Positions 53,978-64,000 of a DNA stretch of 64,000 nt are shown here, in pieces (position 1 is the first letter of the stretch; every line of letters starts with the position of its first letter). The position numbers and the translations under genes are program-made. Source of the DNA: Conoideocrella luteorostrata (lineage: Eukaryota; Ascomycota; Sordariomycetes; Hypocreales; Clavicipitaceae); the NCBI GenBank assembly GCA_032433595.1, contig JASWJB010000103.1, forward strand, positions 1-64,000, read 5' to 3'. Under the pieces are notes generated by a model that worked only from the letters and a program-made list of their open reading frames with translations, was not told the origin of the DNA and did not search any database.

Positions 53978-56900
53978 CTACTCTTCATCAACGCTGCCCA
54001 TTACACCTCCGCGTTTATTACCCTTCATGCCAATCTTGAGTAAGCTGAGCCTCTTCCTCATACTTCCTGTCCTCTTCACGGGGACTTCCTTTTCCGGCAT
54101 ATCCTCCTCAATGCTGCTGCTTCTGTCTAGGCTCGCCTTGCTCGCTGAACTGCCTCGTCTACTCATGCCGTTTGTAGCTATGGTGTTGTCTGTGTTTGTA
54201 CTTTGCTTTACATTTTTGGGGGTTGGATTCGCATTTTCTTGTGAGCCATCATCCGCCGACTGGGATCGGAAAAGATTTTGTCTGCGGCCCTTTCCGAAAC
54301 TGCGACTTCGACTATGCGATATCTTGGATTCTGGGCTGCCGTTCACCTTTTCCGCGTCAGCTGACGGCTCGTTTTCCTGCTGTCGTCGGCCGGGCAAAAA
54401 GCTGAGCCTGGCGCTGCGCTGTTTCAACGATACTTGACGAACTATGGACGCTTCCTCCGGCTGTCCCCCGTTCAAAGGTCCCGCAATATTTCGCCACTGT
54501 GATGGAGCTCCGTCAATGGGTGGGAATGAGCCTCGGAAAGCTGTAGAAGGAGTAGATACGGTCTCGCGCGGTGTGGGCGGAGGCGGCGCAAACAATGCAA
54601 TTTCGGGCTCGTACGTTACTTCGAAAACTATCGGGGGAAGGTTGGACTGTCAACAACAAAACTTGTCCAGCTCGGCGCATTTTTGGGAAAGAATTTGGAC
54701 TTACATCGTTGGAGCTCTACTTGTTTCTGGACCAGTGTTGCATTGTTGCTGCGAGCAAAAAGGCCCAAGACTCTCTTGAGCATGATTGCGTGGTCCACCA
54801 AGGCCATCTTGATGGCGGTATCGTGCGGCTCTAGCTCGACTTCCTCTTCTTCTTCTCCTTCTTCTTCGTCGTCCTCGTCGCGGTCGTCATTGTCACCGAC
54901 CTCAGGTAACAGCTTGCGATAGCACATGACACTCTGCTCAGATGTTGGGTTCACGGAAATAGAGACTGCATCCAAAAGGAGCTGCGCTACACCGTCTTCA
55001 CCATCCGCAAGTCGACGCTCAAGTGCCGTCATTTCCTGCGTCTTGCGCACGATGCGCTCCAGGGCAGTTTCGTGAGCATTGAGCTTGGTTTCCTGAGTCT
55101 CCATGATCTCGCTTCGTCGCAGAATGGTTGGGAACGTCTCTGCGGTAACAAAGACAACCTTTTCAGCGTAGTGCTCTTCCACGGGCCCAGACGTGCTCCG
55201 TTTAGTTGTAAAGGAGAAAGCCTGCGGGTGCGAGGATACCAAGAAATCGCGAACTATTTGAGGAACACGCGCCCGTTGGTATACTTGATGAGACAGATCC
55301 CGGTGGGGTGTGACCGACGACACGACCAAGAATTGTCCTTCAACCTCATCAGTTCCGTCCGAGGTTATAATTTGCGCAGCAGGGTACTGCTCCTGTATGC
55401 GATCTGTGAAAGCTGCCGCGCGCTCAGTCGGTGCTCCTTCGTAAATAAATTCCTTATCTCGAAGACCGGACGGGAACCCAAGTCCTCTATACACCACCTT
55501 GAAGTATCGTGGGATCAGCTTCTCGCCCTTGGATATGGTTTCGTAAATTTTAGCAATGGCACGCTCTGTCCTGGCAAGCTTGGCGAAGTCAAAGACATTG
55601 TTCTCATATTGTGCCTGCAGTTCCTTGTACGCTGTCAAGGCGTTGCTCCACGATTCGCCGTCCTCAAAGTGCTTGATCATATCAAAATAAATCTTCTCTT
55701 TTCGTTCAAACTGCGTCTGTCCCGGAAACTCAGGTTCAGCCAGAGGCTTGACTTGCCTTGTGGGGTCCCAGTCATAGAGATCTGCGTGCAGTCGCAGGGC
55801 GAGACCGGCTTCCGCATGATTTCTCGACTCAGCCTGGAGGGTGGCAAGTTGATGAACGTAGCGAACAAAGATTTCCTCCTTCTGCATGTCGCGTAGGAAT
55901 TCCATCAGCCTCAGGCGGTTGATTATGTTGGTAGCTTCACCGTTCCCCTCACCTCCATGTACAGCAACCAACAAATCCAAAAACTCGTCCAAGGTGCCCA
56001 CAAGCTCCTGAACTGCGGTGTAGAGTGGTTCGTCCGGAGTTCCTGACAGGACTTCAAATCGCTCCAAGAGCTCGCCAATGAACAGCTTTTGCAATATGCT
56101 TTCCGTGAGAGGCTTGGACTTGAAGAACTGATCCAAACTATCAATCATCTCCGTTTGGATCACGGTCAAGTCCTCGCTCAGAGTCCACTCGCTAACAATC
56201 ATCGTCTGCAAGACCTCGACCGCCATTCTCCTCAAGCCTTCGTGGACACTGAGGCATAGCTCAACGATTGGCCCAACGAGAGCAGGCACGTATTGCACTT
56301 GATACCCTCCAATCTTTGCCAAACCATAGCGGCCGCGCTCTTCTGCTGTAGTCTCCCAGCCAATGGCTTCCCACGTGGTCCGCAACAACTCAGCACCATG
56401 TTCTCTCACGTCACCGGCAATCTTCCAAACGGCCCTTCTCTTCTGCTCGGGGAATGTTTCCAGCGCAAGACACGTGCTGCCAACCAGTTTGAGGAGAGTT
56501 GTGAAAAAAAGCTTCCACAGCTCCATATTGAACGTTTCCGCCTCTTCAGGGTCGGGTAGAAAAGAATCCAGCATGAGAGTTGCCACATATTGCAGAGTGC
56601 GCATCGTTGACTTGTGATGATAGATGTGTACGCTAAGCCATGCAACGGGGAAAGCCTCGCCTGAGAGGATACTCATGTGCACTCGCAGCAGATTCTCCAA
56701 GATGGTGGCGAGGTCATCCTCAGCAGCCAGTTCAAGCTGCATGCCAGCCGCAGAATTAGATATAGCCGACAAAACAGCCGAGAGCTCGGCCAGGCTTTCG
56801 TCGAAGGTGAGATCGCTGGAGACAGGTTTGGTCGGGAATGGGTATGACGACGGGAAGAGAAGAGAGAGGCGCTTTCTTGGCGGCTTCGGCGGTGATCCCA

Positions 56901-59900
56901 AAAGGGACAGATAAGAATCAATAACCTTTGGTATATGATCCGGTATTTCCGGGCCCAAATAGTCGACTTGGCTAGCAAGCACAGAGCAACATAGGCGCAC
57001 TTGCTCCCGCCACTGATCTGTGACCTCGTCAATGTGTCCCCAGTGCGGCGAAATCCATCGGACGGTGTTGGCACTCAGCGCCGAGTTTTGGTCAGGATGT
57101 GCAAAAAGGTCCAGCTTGGAGTAGTTTATGATGAGGACCAGCTTATACAAGATCAATTTGCCCTTAACATGAGTACAAGAGTCCATAAAGTCAATGGCAA
57201 TATGCAGAATCTCCTCAGTATCCAGCAAGCCCGCAAGCTCGGGCAACCAAGTGTGGAAATGCTGTACAGCCAGAGTCTGGCTCCCGACGAGCACAGGGGC
57301 GGTATTTCGCATCATTCCATCGAGAGCTTTGAAGATAGAGCGAAGCTGTCGCGTGAATCCTTGCGGAGACGAAGTGATGCCAATACCAGCTTCCTTGACC
57401 TTTTGTTGGTTACGCGCCTGCGTGATGAATTTCAAAATGTGCCTTACAACTTTGAAAGTGGCACGTAGGTTTCGGGAAGTTTCTGGCTCAGTCGGATTTT
57501 CAAGCAGTCGAGTAAAGGATCTAACGAGGCCTGATGTGGCAAACGGATAGTTGAACTGACTCTCCGCATATTGATCAACCAGGGGACCTAGATTAAACCG
57601 ACGATCATGTACGATGCCCAACACTCTGACCAGAGCTGTGAACACGAGATCCTCAAACTCATTATTCCCAGAGTGCTCAACCAGGACACCGAACAGACCG
57701 TCTAGCACATCGCTCAGCAGTTTCACAACCTCGATTTCCGGAACAAACATGAGCTGTCTCAACGTTGCAGAAACCTCTTCTTCCGCCAGATCCTTCCATT
57801 TCAGCAGGCACAGGATAACCCTGTCTTGGGAAAATCGTGTGCTGCAGAGAAAGGTGTTCACTTGCAGCACTGCCAAAGGTCCAGTGACATTCTCTGAGTG
57901 TTCATCCCTACCGCGAGGGTACCATGGCACAGACAAGTATCCGCCCTTACCAGAAGGGCCAGGCAAGGCAGTAAAGGTGTTCTCGTCTATTTTATAAAGT
58001 AGAAGACCGTGACGCCCGTCCCGTATGAATGCTTGACTATCCCACAGAGGCATGTAGGCAACCGCAAAGGGGGGGCCCGGCACGTCGCACAGGAACATGA
58101 CAACATGGGTAGTTGATACATCAGCTGGGGAAATGGAGAGCCGGATCGTCTGGTTCCAGGCTTCCCCGCGTTCTGTGGCAACGGACTTGAAAGTTGTTAT
58201 CGGCTCCTTATTAGAACCCTCGTAAATGCAGTTCTCAAACCGTTGGCCTGAGGGACCCCGAACTTCAAGCGTGATTTGAAAATTCAAGCCCTGGAGGCCG
58301 GAAGGCATGCTAGTTGCACTTCCGGCAAATCGGGATAGGAGATGCTGGCGTGCCAGAGAAGCGGTGTTCAGGGTGAGATAAATGTCCGACCTTGATTTCG
58401 TCGGAGCGCCGGAAAAGCCCATCTTATTTGTTTGCGACACTCCAGATAGTAGCGTTGGCGTGGCTTTGATCAAGGCATCTGCATCTGGATGATCAAATGG
58501 CTGCAAGGATACCTGGAGCCGTTCACCTCTCCGAGATCTTTCGTATCGTCCATTGGCATTGTCCATAAGCTCCCGGATCAACGGGTCCATGTCTTCAGCA
58601 GACTCCGTCTCCGTCGACACCCGGCCAGTTGTAGGCGACCAAATATTAAGCACTTGTTCCATCTCATCACTCTGCTTCATTAACGGATTCAGCTTCAAGA
58701 TTCCTACACCAACAGTACGTTGCACAATCTGGTCTGCTTCCTGAATGGTTCCGCCAGCCTTTGAGCTGCTGGCCGTGCTTGGGGCTCCGTAGCTATCCGC
58801 GGTTGCCACTAGTCGCTCCCCTTGGTGCTGCTGCTCATGCACAGGTCCGACCTTTGGCAAGATCGAGCCTCGTGAAAATGTCGATCGTGCGGATTTGCCG
58901 CCGCCCCACATTAGACTTCGTCTCGTAGACTTTGATCCAGAAGAGGCAGAGGTTCTCGAGTTCTCTCTTGAGAAAGATCCATCATTGGCAGTGCCAGATC
59001 TTGAGAGAGGCTTGGCTGACAGCACTTGTTGCGACGCGAGGACTTTGACCACCAGATACAGCTCGGACTCGGCTGAGGGGGAGTCTCCTATATCTTGAGC
59101 AGACAGGTCAATAAAGAGTGTTCGGGACAAAGTGCCTTGAGAAACTCCGCCAATCGAGCCGCCTGCGGGTATATCAACCGTAAAGGACTCTGATAGAGTT
59201 GACAGCTTCTCATACTGGGGTTTCGTGACAAGATATAGAACCAGCGCGGTGGCTTCGGAAGATGAACCAGCAAAGCCCTTGACGTCGAGCAGCAGGTGGT
59301 GAAGGCTGGTGAGCTCGACGGTTGGCTGCGGCGGCTCGTCGAGAAGCGTCATAACAGATTGCAATCGAGTCACGCCCACGACGGAATCGTCCCCAGTCAG
59401 CACCCTTCCTCGCGCCGCTGGGTCTCGGACGATGACCTCCCCTCCACATAGCTTGTTCACTCTCACCAAGTCCCAGACCGTCTTCTCTCGCAACCTGTCG
59501 TACTCATGGGATGTCAAAACATTGTACAGAAATTGCTGTCGGTTGAGATTGAGACTGGTGATGAGCTTCGAGAGCTTATCGAGGTCGGGATACTGCCTGG
59601 AAAGCAGGAGCTCGTGGAGATTCTTTGAGTGCCATTCTCTCAGGCACGAAGCAATTTCGTCGATCAATGGTTCAGAAGCTGATGTAGGTGTTTCATCTCC
59701 GATCTTCAGCATTGGAACCGGTGCCGCAGGTTTGGGGGCGTTGGGATCTCGATTGACGGGAACAGACAAATTGCCCGTGGTCCCATTGGGGAGCTCTGAT
59801 AGTGGTTTGCGACCTTTCCCAAAGCCGCTGACTGCTTTGCTCAGCGATTTGACCTTGTTGGACTTGCCGTCGATGCCGCTCTTGGCAGAGTCACTAGCAG

Positions 59901-60273
59901 GCCGCAAATCACCCGTTGGTATATTTTCGTCCGTAGCATCTTGGCGGCTGTTGATGTTGTTGTCGTCATCGTCGTCGTCGTCGTCTGATTCTCGCTCGTC
60001 TGATTCCCCAAGCATCTCGCGCACTTCCACACAGCTGCGGGGGAAGATGCCACTAAAAACTCGAGCTTCCAAGGTCTGACCTTTGACCGATGTTAACCCA
60101 GCAAGTAGACTCGGAGGATAGACCAAGTATCCACGCAGCCAGTTCCCATCAGGCGTCTCCTCAATGATGTAGAGCTCATCGCCAATTTCGAGGGGGAGGT
60201 CGGCTGGGTTTTCGGCCGTAAAAGGATATGTCGCGACAGCGAAAGCGATCCGAGGGAGAGGCTGCCACGGCAT
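53978..60273 (-). CDS. DOCK-family guanine nucleotide exchange factor
   Basis: Large GEF of the CZH/DOCK family, expected to activate a Rac- or Cdc42-type GTPase in polarity and actin control together with an ELMO partner. Exons 60273-54705 and 54627-53978 are joined over a 77-nt intron (GAT/GTAAGT, CCGATAG) and give 2,072 aa, similar in size to yeast Dck1 and filamentous DOCK proteins. An SH3 domain covers about residues 8-75 (AVATYPFTAENPADLPLEIGD, DGNWLRGY). The DHR-1/C2 region spans roughly 625-790 (SDIYLTLNTASL, VRGPSGQRFENCIYEGSNKE). The DHR-2 catalytic region is about 1490-1760, with ALRLHADLYDWD, ERKEKIYFDMIKHFEDGESW, RYFKVVYRGLGFPSGLRDKEFIYEG and HYAEKVVFVTAETFPTILRRSEI. The 210-residue tail from the second exon is Ser/Lys/Arg-rich and disordered. 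The start ATG leads straight into the SH3 domain. Confidence 0.95.
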
Positions 60274-63178
60274 TGAACACCAGTGTTGGCGCTCTCCTGC
60301 GCCGAGGCAATTTGAAAGTTGACTATATTCAAAGATGGGGAAGCTTTCGAGGCCCTTGGCGCTTGCGAGGAAATAACAGAGAATATGCAGCCGGCAGGGC
60401 TTATTCTAACAGGGCCTGCTGCTCGCGGGCAGAGCGCGAAAAAGCAGCAACAAGTCCACAGTCGGTAGCTTCTTTGCACCAGGCATTAATTAGATGTCAG
60501 TAAAGACTTTGGATAAATGTGAAGGTGACAGAGGGCTGGAGATAACTTACCGACAGTTGGCAACTCGTTCATGAGCGTAGGCGCGACCAAAGCCCCTGAC
60601 GGAAGCAGTGACTTGAACTGGCAGGGTTCTTTTATCGATTGCCCAGATTGGGGTTTGCCCGTCCGTATCAACTTTTATTTTAATTACATGCAATTCTACT
60701 CGCCGACAGTCGATGCAGAGACGGCATGTGAGCATTGAAGGGAAGACTGCGAAAACTCGCTTCTACGAGGCGGAATCCCATGTAGGGCCGACGAAAAAAG
60801 AAAGGAATACGAAGAAAAAGCAAGCACCTATTGGCTGCCCGTGCCATCGGTAGAGGGGTTTTGTGGTATCTCGGCCGCAAGAGCTGGAGGTGAATGTACT
60901 TGCTCCATATGTTGTAGCTAACGACGCTCCGTAATGCTTGCCCCTGTACTCCGTAACTAGCACAAGTCCCCAGCGGCCCAGGCACTACAGTCCCCGAATT
61001 GTTCCCCTCATAGTGCTGAATCTGTGATTGGTACTCCGTACAAGCTCGTGGCGCTCTCTTTCTGCCTCCTCTTTCCCCCTTGAGTGCTCCGCTGTCCCGC
61101 TGAGTTCTGCCCAGCATAATGGAGCACTAAAGCGCACGGCCCGCTAGTCGGACCCTAGTGGGGAGCCATGGGAATATTTAGAGCCATAGTATTGCCATAT
61201 TGCACGGAGTGCTCCGTACTTACTTAGTACAGTTGCTGCCGTTGACTTCACTATGGTCCAAGCGGTCCTATGCCAGTTAGTACGTAGAGAGTTCTGCGGA
61301 GGAACTAAGTAGTCAACTATCCCGCAACTCGACCAAGTCAATGTGGCAAATAAAAAACCACTGAGACGTGAAGGGCGCTGAAGGACTTCAACAATGGTTC
61401 AGATCAGTCAAGAAAACTAAACCTAGATCGAGGTTATGAAAGCTGTTATTGAATCTAGACGGCGAGATGCACCCCAGGACACGAATCTCCTCTGCATCCG
61501 GATTCATGCACCTCGGATCATGCACGATTGACGGACGCATTGGGACCAGACTTCGGACTATAGATTCTTGTAGGTGCACTGTACGCCGATATTGCCATGG
61601 GCTTGTCGTTCATGTGCCTCTCTACTAAACCCAAGGAGGTGACAGCTATTGGGTCTTGTGAGGGCGGGAAACCCCTGAGAGGACACGCTCAGGCCTTTAG
61701 CTCACAACTGGCTACCCTGCACGCCTCAAGCGTCACTTTTTTATGCAGTGTCAACAGGACGTTTCCGATAACTACTATGTGTGGCTCATTTGGCTTGTTG
61801 GCTTTTTTATAGTTGAGAGAGTTGCCATCAGTAGTTACAATAATTCTTTATTAGCGAATGCAATGCAAGACTAGTAGTTGATGGAGGCGCATCATACACC
61901 TTATCCACAGTGACTAGGGCAGGGAGTACCACGGAGTAACAACTAACAATAAGATTGAGTAGCCATTTCTTCCATTCTTCTTTTCTAGTTATTGTTCTGT
62001 CTCTTTTCTGCCCCCTCTTTTTTTTTCCTCTCTTCGTCGGTTTTTTTCCTTCTTTAGTGCAACAGGAAAACATTGAATGATTTTGTCAGACGTACTTGTA
62101 GTCAAAACTCCTATAAGCTAACTATCAATCAGCTATCAACTCCTTCGTCTTCCTTGACCGCCTGCAACTGACGTCGTACCTTGTAGCAGACGGATAGCAG
62201 CCACGCGCTAGACGTCGTCACGCCAGTGGGTCTTGGCTTGACACCACCAACGTGGCTTCCGTCGGGGCAATTTAACTACGCGCCCGTGCTGTACATGTGC
62301 AGTTAGTTGGCAGCCACGTTTGCAGACGCAAACAATATTTCGCACCCAGCAGTTTCATATTGGATGCGGTGTCATGTCATTGCATCTGCCTGCTTGCTCG
62401 CCACGGCATAGTCAAGAACTGTACTCCGTACGGGGTAACTATTGCCCCAATACAATATAACCCACCTAGTAATTACCATTCAACAAGAAGCCCCACCGGA
62501 GAGCATCTGGGCGCTCCACCTTTCTTGACATGCAGGCGCCTGACGAATTAATGGGGTCATGGCTCTGATCCTCTCACCACCACTCCATGATTAATCCTAT
62601 TGAAACAGACAGCATCAAATCTACAAGAAGATAGAGTAAATCAATACAATACTAAATTCCATCTATGTGTGCTTTTCTCTCTCCATCTACCCTTCTAATA
62701 TGATCCTAATTGCAATGGGCTGTGGCTACAAAGGTTGTTGCGTGGGTTCTGGTTGTTTGCCGCCACATCATCCGCGGAAGGCGGTAAGCGCAAACAAACA
62801 CAAACAGCGCAAATCAAACGCACGCAGAAAGTTACGGGACCTACCGCAAACCTTGATGCTCGAACTTACTCCGTACAGAATTGTTGATTGGACGAGTCCC
62901 TTGTTTCCTAAACACCACTTCACTCCTTTGTCATTGCCGATCTGCCCATCTACTGTTCAAGGCAGCCGCAGATTCATACTAAGCTGAGAAGGTCATCAGA
63001 TTTAACGGAGCAGCACCAACGTCACAGCACAGCTGGCCCCCGCTAAAATTAATAATTCCCTTTGCCGGTGTATGATACGCAGCAGTGGAATAGCTTTGTT
63101 GTCGTTGTCTTGCACCGCAACTCTGCTCCTTCCTGCACTCGTTGGAGCAAATTTGAGTAACTTGATCGCTCTGCTACC
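60274..63178. other. Divergent 2.9 kb region between DOCK and GNAT genes
   Basis: Holds the two promoters. Exact TACGGAGTA elements lie at 60947, 61032, 62422 and 62867. A T-rich patch lies near 62010-62055. Open frames are short and none shows family features. Confidence 0.6.
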
Positions 63179-63994
63179 ATGGGCACACCATTTATATCAC
63201 TCCTTGAGCCTAGCAAGCTCGAAGGGTACGAGCGGGGAAAATCATATGACGAGCAATCCTCCAACATTCCAAAAGTTTTTATAGACGCCATGGAAGTGCG
63301 CGAAAATGTCTTTGTCAGAGAGCAGAATGGTCTGCTCGAAAAGGAACATGATGATGATGATTCTCGATCATGTCACTGGGTGGTATATGCGAGCATCAAT
63401 AAGACAGAAGAGACAGAAGTGAGAGACGAGGACGGCAACGTCATTCAGCCGCGAAAAAGTTCTACACGAACCACCCCTATTGGAACTATCCGCCTTATTC
63501 CGTTTCCGCATGAACCCCATCCGAAAGACGGAGGGAAGTATCGGAACGGCCAATGGGCAAATGGCAAGGGAGATGGAACTCCTGAAACTACCCCTGCGTC
63601 CGCAACTCTCGCAATGGACCGACCTACAACTTTCCACGACGGAAAGGAACCGTATGTTAAACTTGGACGACTTGCGGTGGTCAAGGATTTTCGAGGCAAC
63701 GGCTTATCAGGGCTTCTAGTCAAGACTGTCCTAGACTGGCTAAAGTCTAAACCCTCATTTTTTGACCCCAGCATTACTGAAATGGGTCTTGAGCAAATGG
63801 GTGCATCGAACGAGGCAGACATACCGAAGTGGGGTGGTCTTGTCTGTGTTCATACCCAAGAGCAGGTGGTTGGAGCATGGACCAGATGGGGGTTTGAGGT
63901 AGATCATGAAATGGGCAAATGGTGGGAAGGAGGCATACCTCACGTTGGCATGTTTAAACGACTCGAAATCAGTCCCCAAGAAGTCAGGATTTAG
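63179..63994 (+). CDS. GNAT-family N-acetyltransferase
   Basis: A complete 271-aa single-exon gene, ending six bases before the window end. It transfers acetyl from acetyl-CoA to an amine; the substrate is unknown. The N-terminal half has VFIDAMEVRENVFVREQNG, the substrate-side motif typical of the ElaA/YjcF-like and fungal GNAT branch. HWVVYASINKT and TTPIGTIRLIPFPHEPHP follow. The acetyl-CoA motif A is VKLGRLAVVKDFRGNGLSGLL, with the R-x-x-G-x-S/A turn at RGNGLS. The motif B region contains LVCVHTQEQVVGAWTRWGFEVDHEMG, the usual late helix-strand. An insert of about 45 hydrophilic residues (PKDGGKYRNGQWANGKGDG) separates the strands. The start ATG at 63179 has a good context (CTACCATGGGC). 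Related fungal genes are mostly uncharacterised. Confidence 0.9.
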   Translation: MGTPFISLLEPSKLEGYERGKSYDEQSSNIPKVFIDAMEVRENVFVREQNGLLEKEHDDDDSRSCHWVVYASINKTEETEVRDEDGNVIQPRKSSTRTTPIGTIRLIPFPHEPHPKDGGKYRNGQWANGKGDGTPETTPASATLAMDRPTTFHDGKEPYVKLGRLAVVKDFRGNGLSGLLVKTVLDWLKSKPSFFDPSITEMGLEQMGASNEADIPKWGGLVCVHTQEQVVGAWTRWGFEVDHEMGKWWEGGIPHVGMFKRLEISPQEVRI

Positions 63995-64000
63995 GGACAC

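Overview
The window reads as a gene-sparse stretch of a filamentous ascomycete chromosome. Its genes carry short introns (about 55 to 112 nt) with GTRNGT-type donors and clear CTAAC-like branch sites. The gene set (ERG3, allantoicase, Egh16/Gas1-like secreted protein, peroxisomal ABCD transporter, DOCK-family GEF, TBC protein, DIL plus ankyrin protein) is typical of Pezizomycotina. The Egh16-like gene and the general style of the proteins suggest Sordariomycetes, probably Hypocreales; that placement is inference. Seventeen intact protein genes and one broken gene are supported. Coding exons add up to about 25.9 kb of 64 kb. No rRNA, convincing tRNA, CRISPR array or intact transposon was seen. 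Several starts differ from the longest open frame because many long frames begin only at TTG; the starts given here are real ATGs, and exon joins were checked for frame.

Layout. 1-5.1 kb: gene-free, very rich in microsatellites. 5.1-17.7 kb: three minus-strand genes, a TBC Rab-GAP, a DIL/ankyrin protein and allantoicase, separated by a 4.8 kb gap after the first. 18.4-19.6 kb: a decayed F-box-like gene. 20.9-32 kb: the densest part. It holds ERG3 and an MFS sugar transporter, then a LYR-motif protein, frataxin, AP-3 sigma and a small single-TM protein, mostly in convergent or divergent pairs. 32-35.5 kb: cytosolic leucyl-tRNA synthetase. 35.5-41.3 kb: gene desert. 41.3-46.4 kb: a small GPI-anchor-like protein, DPH3 and a PXA2-type peroxisomal ABC half-transporter. 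48.1-52.7 kb: two secreted proteins, Egh16-like and a 115-aa peptide precursor, around a 3 kb gap. 54-60.3 kb: a DOCK-family GEF of 2,072 aa. 63.2-64 kb: a GNAT acetyltransferase.

No metabolic gene cluster is evident; these are mainly housekeeping genes. Membrane traffic recurs (TBC, DIL/ankyrin, AP-3 sigma, DOCK), as do mitochondrion and peroxisome (frataxin, LYR, PXA2), but the arrangement looks coincidental.

The strongest unexplained signal is a dispersed short element, TACGGAGTA. It occurs at least 28 times exactly on either strand, where about 0.5 is expected by chance. No copy lies in a called exon, many sit beside AACTAACTA tracts, and some form perfect palindromes. Other points are a GC-AG intron, an in-frame 90-nt intron without a stop, a diverged 114-bp triplication behind the Egh16-like gene, a long ATG-less coding-like extension ahead of the sugar transporter, and a predicted N-terminal histidine on the mature Egh16-like protein.
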